Origin: CAYQQQ01 sp964420125
GTDB lineage: Bacteria > Actinomycetota > Acidimicrobiia > Acidimicrobiales > Microtrichaceae
DNA: 64,000 bases
Assembly (NCBI GenBank): GCA_964420125.1
Contig: CAYQQQ010000003.1
Coordinates: forward strand, 62,001 to 126,000
Direction of reading: 5' to 3'
The first letter of the stretch is position 1. Each line of letters begins with the position of its first letter. Below the pieces are notes generated by a model. It saw only the letters and a list, made by a program, of their open reading frames with translations, searched no databases and had not been told where the DNA came from. The position numbers and the translations under genes are program-made. This document shows, piece after piece, positions 60,935 through 64,000 of this stretch.

Positions 60935-63106
60935 TCAGTGCGAGAAGCTCACACGGGGCAGGATCCGGTCCAGCCAGCCGGGCAGCCACCAGTTGCGCTC
61001 GCCGAGCAACCCCATCACCGAGGGGACCAGCATCATTCGCACCACGGTGGCGTCCAGCGCCACGGCGACCGCGAGGGTGACGCCCAGCTCGGTGGGCGGG
61101 ATGGGTCCGGTCACGCCGAAGGCGATGAACACCACGATCATGATGAGCGCGGCGTTGGTGATCGGCCGCCCGGTGCGGGCGATGCCCTCACGGATGGCCG
61201 TGGCCGTGTCGCCGGTCGCCTCGTAGCGCTCCCGGATGGCGGCCAGCAGGAACAGCTGGTAGTCCATCGACAGCCCGAACAGCAGGGCGAAGAAGAACAG
61301 GGGGGCCCAGGCGTCGACGAACCCCTGGTGCTCGATGCCGATCAGCCCGGCCCCGAAGCCGTGCTGGAACACCAGGGTGGCGAACCCGAAGCTGGCCGCC
61401 ACCGAGACCAGGTTCAACAGGATGGACGACAGGGCGATCGTCAGGCTGCGGAACACCACCAGCAGCAGCACGAAGGCGACGACCATGATCAGCCCGATCG
61501 CCAGCGGGGCACGAGAGGTGAGCAGGTGCGTCAGGTCGGCGTTGGTCGCCGCCGGCCCGCCCACGAGGGCGCTGGGTGCCGCCTCGGCGACCGCGGGGCG
61601 CAGGCGGTCGACCAGCTCGGCGGTGGCCTCGTCGTCGACTGCCGTGGTCGGCGTGATGCGCACCACCGTGCGCCCGGAGTCTGCCGGGGGAGCGACGATG
61701 CTCGCCTGGGCGACGCCGCTGTCGCCGGAGGCCGCGGCGACCACCGCCTCGGCCTCCTCGGCGGCGACGGTGACGAACAGCGGGCCGGCAGCGCCCGGAC
61801 CGAAGGCCTCCACGAGCATCTCGTAGCCGTCGCGACTCGAGCGCCCCTCGTCGACCACCCTCGCGCCGGGCATGCCCAGGCGCATGCCGATCGCCGGCGC
61901 CGCCAAGAGCCCGAGCAGGGCCAGGCCGGCCACCAGGGTCCGACCGGGATGTGCCAGCGCGGCGCCGGTCCAGCGCAGCCACCGGCCCTCGGCCGCACGG
62001 TCGGCGTCGTCCTCGGGTCGGCTGACCAGCACGCGATCGCCCAGGGAGGCCAGCACGGCCGGCAGGAGCGTGAGCGAGGCGAGGGCCACGGCGATCACCG
62101 AGAGGATCATGCCGAACGCCATCGAGCGGAAGACCATGACCGGCACGACGAACACCGCCGCCAGCGACAGCACCACGGTGAGGGCGGAGAGGAACACCGC
62201 CTTGCCGGAGGTGGTGAGCGCGTTGGCCATGGCGTCGGCGACGTCGTGGCCGTCCTCTCGCTCCTCCCGGTACCTCGAGACGATGAACAGGCTGTAGTCG
62301 ATGCCCACGGCGAGGCCGATCATCATGGAGAAGTTCATCGACCACACGGACAGAGGGATGGCCATCCCGGTGAGGCGCAGGGTGGCGAAGCCCACGGCGA
62401 TGCCGGCCACGGCCAGCAGCAGGGGGACGCCGGCGGCGACCGCGGTGCCGAAGGCCACGAACAGCAGCACCAGGGTGGGCAGGCCCGAGAGCAGCTCGGC
62501 GCGGTGCAGCGCCTCCTCGTTGGTGTCGTTGAAGTCGGCCCACACCGGCCACTCACCGGTCACCTCCACCTCGGCGCCCTCCGGCAGCTCGATCTGGGAC
62601 ACGGTGTCGATGAGCGCCCCGGCGGACTCCGGGAGCTCGGCGTCCTCCGAGGCCTCGAGGGCGACGGGGATGAGGATCGTGCGGTCGTCGGGGGCGCGCA
62701 GGCCGGCCTCGGCGGGCATCTGGAGGGGGTCGGTCACCGAGGCGACGCCGTCGGTGCCCTGGATCCGCTCGACCACGGCGGTGACGCCGTCGGGCGCCTC
62801 ACCCAGTGGCTCCGCCTGACGGTAGACCACCATCGCCGACTCGGCGCCGAGCTCCGTGAAGTCGGCCCGGAGCTCGTCGCGCACGCGGGTGGACTCCGTG
62901 CCCTGGGGCTCCCAACCGGCTCCGGAGAGCCCTCCGGTCAGGGTGAGGGCGAGGGGTGCGGCCGCCAGGGTGACCACCAGCCACACCATCATGACGATCC
63001 GACGGTGTCGGACCGAGGTGCGCGCCAGGCGATCGAACAGCGAGCGGCGACGCGGGGTCGGTGGGGCCGATGGCAGGGAGGCGGCGAGACGTTCCGTGAC
63101 GGTCAT
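60935..63106 (-). CDS. MMPL/RND-family transporter
   Basis: A 723-aa inner-membrane exporter of the MMPL group. Two halves each have one helix, a large outer loop and five helices. The first outer loop spans about 55-195 and the second about 400-510. Conserved GLAVGIDYSLFIVSRYREER and the second-half GLSMDYQLFLLAAIRERY carry the Asp residues of the proton relay; EGIARTGRPITNAALIMIVVF is typical. Mycobacterial relatives export lipids, siderophores or drugs. ATG 63106 is 7 nt after TATCTT (leaderless). Its promoter is covered by two TACCCC-NN-GGGGTA palindromes, so expression is probably repressed until a metal or sulphur signal arrives. Confidence 0.9.
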   Translation of the reverse strand: MTVTERLAASLPSAPPTPRRRSLFDRLARTSVRHRRIVMMVWLVVTLAAAPLALTLTGGLSGAGWEPQGTESTRVRDELRADFTELGAESAMVVYRQAEPLGEAPDGVTAVVERIQGTDGVASVTDPLQMPAEAGLRAPDDRTILIPVALEASEDAELPESAGALIDTVSQIELPEGAEVEVTGEWPVWADFNDTNEEALHRAELLSGLPTLVLLFVAFGTAVAAGVPLLLAVAGIAVGFATLRLTGMAIPLSVWSMNFSMMIGLAVGIDYSLFIVSRYREEREDGHDVADAMANALTTSGKAVFLSALTVVLSLAAVFVVPVMVFRSMAFGMILSVIAVALASLTLLPAVLASLGDRVLVSRPEDDADRAAEGRWLRWTGAALAHPGRTLVAGLALLGLLAAPAIGMRLGMPGARVVDEGRSSRDGYEMLVEAFGPGAAGPLFVTVAAEEAEAVVAAASGDSGVAQASIVAPPADSGRTVVRITPTTAVDDEATAELVDRLRPAVAEAAPSALVGGPAATNADLTHLLTSRAPLAIGLIMVVAFVLLLVVFRSLTIALSSILLNLVSVAASFGFATLVFQHGFGAGLIGIEHQGFVDAWAPLFFFALLFGLSMDYQLFLLAAIRERYEATGDTATAIREGIARTGRPITNAALIMIVVFIAFGVTGPIPPTELGVTLAVAVALDATVVRMMLVPSVMGLLGERNWWLPGWLDRILPRVSFSH

Positions 63107-63113
63107 GGCGCCG

Positions 63114-63142
63114 AAGATATACCCCAAGGGGTACTATGTCCA
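63114..63142 (-). promoter_or_regulatory. promoter of the MMPL transporter
   Basis: On the minus strand TGGACA (63142-63137), a 17-bp spacer and TATCTT (63119-63114), then CGGCGCC and ATG 63106. The spacer is filled by one palindrome. Confidence 0.65.
63120..63133. promoter_or_regulatory. palindromic operator O1, CsoR-family-like
   Basis: TACCCC-AA-GGGGTA lies exactly between the -35 and -10 boxes of the MMPL gene. C/G tracts flanked by TA are the known pattern for CsoR-family (copper CsoR, persulphide CstR) binding sites; assignment is by resemblance. Confidence 0.6.
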
Positions 63143-63158
63143 GTACCCCTAGGGGTAC
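63143..63158. promoter_or_regulatory. palindromic operator O2, CsoR-family-like
   Basis: GTACCCCTAGGGGTAC, a perfect 16-bp palindrome abutting the -35 box on its upstream side. Its centre is 24 bp from that of O1, so two repressor units could bind on nearly the same helix face. Confidence 0.6.
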
Positions 63159-63179
63159 ATGCCGACGCCGGAGGCGAGG

Positions 63180-64000
63180 TCAGACGACACCCTCGTGGCG
63201 CAGCCTCGTCACCTCCTCCGGCGAGCGGCCGAGGAGATCCACCAGCACGTGATCCGTGTGCTCGCCCAGCTCCGGGCCCACCCAGCGGAGCTCGCCCGGG
63301 GTCTCCGAGAGCCGGGGGACGACGTTCTGCATGGGGAGCTCGCCGAAGAGGGGATGGGCGAGCCGCACGATCGCCTCACGGGCGGCGTAGTGGGGATCCG
63401 CCAGCATGTCGGCGGCGGTGTAGGCCCGACCGTTGGGCACGGCGTGCTCGTTCAACCGCCGTTCGAGATCCTCGGCGGCGAGCCCTGCGGTCCAGTCGGC
63501 GATCAGGGCGTCCAGCTCCCCCTGGTGCTGCCCGCGTGCCACGTGGGAGGCGTATCGGGGATCCTCCACGAGCTCTGGGCGGTCCATGGCCTCGGCGAGT
63601 CGCCGCCACACGCTGTCCTGGTTCGCCGAGATCAGGTGCTCCCGGCCGTCTGCGGTGGGGTAGGCGTTCGCCGGGGCCACGTTGGGCAGCACCGAGCCGG
63701 TGCGGGGGCGGATGTGACCGGCGACGGCGTACTCGGGGACCAGGCTCTCCATCACCGCCAGCACGGCCTCGTAGAGCGCCGAGTCGACCACCTGCCCCCG
63801 CCCGGTGCGCTCCCGGGCGTGCAGCGCCACGAGGGCGCCCACGCAGGCGAAGGTGGCGGCGAGGGTGTCGCCGATGGAGATCCCCGCCCGCGCGGGCGGG
63901 CGGTCCGGCTCGCCGATCACCGCCCGCAGGCCGCCCATGGCCTCCCCGATGGCCCCGAAGCCCGGTCGATCCGCGTAGGGGCCGTCCTGGCCGTAGCCCG
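63180..64000 (-). CDS. family III CoA transferase (CaiB/BaiF), N-terminus beyond right edge
   Basis: The frame enters from the right edge reading GYGQDGPYADRPGFGAIGEAMGGL, the typical middle of CaiB/BaiF CoA transferases, and continues with GISIGDTLAATFACVGALVALHARERTGRGQVVDSALYEAVLAVMES, the family's second conserved block. The C-terminal portion (VLPNVAPANAYPTADGREHLISANQDSVWRRLAEAMDRPEL) is complete. About 273 residues are visible of a usual 380-400. These enzymes move CoA between acyl groups (carnitine, formyl/oxalate, bile acid, 2-methylacyl). Substrate not decidable without the N-terminus. Its 3' end faces the MMPL promoter region, so the palindromes do not control it. Confidence 0.87.
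   Translation of the reverse strand, partial: GYGQDGPYADRPGFGAIGEAMGGLRAVIGEPDRPPARAGISIGDTLAATFACVGALVALHARERTGRGQVVDSALYEAVLAVMESLVPEYAVAGHIRPRTGSVLPNVAPANAYPTADGREHLISANQDSVWRRLAEAMDRPELVEDPRYASHVARGQHQGELDALIADWTAGLAAEDLERRLNEHAVPNGRAYTAADMLADPHYAAREAIVRLAHPLFGELPMQNVVPRLSETPGELRWVGPELGEHTDHVLVDLLGRSPEEVTRLRHEGVV

Overview
The window is about 70% G+C, densely coded and free of mobile DNA. I saw no tRNA, rRNA, IS element, phage gene or CRISPR array. Several traits point to Actinomycetota: an F420-type luciferase-like oxidoreductase, a leucine-rich leader-peptide attenuator before leuA, GTG/TTG starts, Thr/Ser-rich secreted lipoproteins and many start codons 6-8 nt after a TANNNT box (leaderless-type). 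An acidimicrobial relative (Acidimicrobiia) is my best guess, from gene content only. About 48 protein genes are present and no gap between genes exceeds 300 bases.

Layout. 1-3242: a secreted protein cut by the left edge, a prepilin peptidase and a Thr-linker lipoprotein. 3302-7244: two adjacent Ntn hydrolases (gamma-glutamyltransferase-like, and a penicillin-acylase-like enzyme without a signal peptide). 7251-12381: PIN/NYN-like protein, sterol-desaturase-type hydroxylase, MOSC protein, class III aminotransferase, menB. 12597-18886: small membrane protein, anchored protein, MFS exporter, DUF2505 protein, PKD-type secreted protein, argJ. 18952-24779: a second acylase paralogue (lipoprotein), dusB-maf overlapping operon, amidase. 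24724-31080: membrane diguanylate cyclase, PLP decarboxylase, and a large molybdopterin enzyme of the type II DMSO-reductase family with no Tat signal and no partner subunits. 31093-37399: MaoC hydratase, leuA with its attenuator, CBS protein, LLM oxidoreductase, NagZ-like lipoprotein, DoxX-like protein. 37493-45434: five-PAS GGDEF-EAL regulator, FAD oxidase, a two-gene operon of unknown exported proteins, NDH-2. 45553-48820: CopC-CopD copper protein, a companion with an apparent frameshift, ATP-grasp enzyme. 48907-57606: fused proline dehydrogenase/P5C dehydrogenase, AhpD-like protein, anchored protein, bioB, DUF2207-lemA pair. 57801-64000: Tat-lipoprotein FAD desaturase-like enzyme, metallophosphoesterase, an MMPL exporter behind two TACCCC-NN-GGGGTA palindromes, and a CoA transferase cut by the right edge.

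Most genes are single transcription units on alternating strands. Clear coupling is limited to dusB-maf (GTGA overlap), copCD and its companion (ATGA overlap), the 44039-42235 pair (GTGA overlap) and DUF2207-lemA. The most informative regulatory DNA is the leuA attenuator, the doubled palindrome that fills the promoter of the MMPL exporter and resembles a CsoR-family metal/persulfide operator, and a perfect 15-bp palindrome over the -10 box of the PAS-GGDEF-EAL gene.
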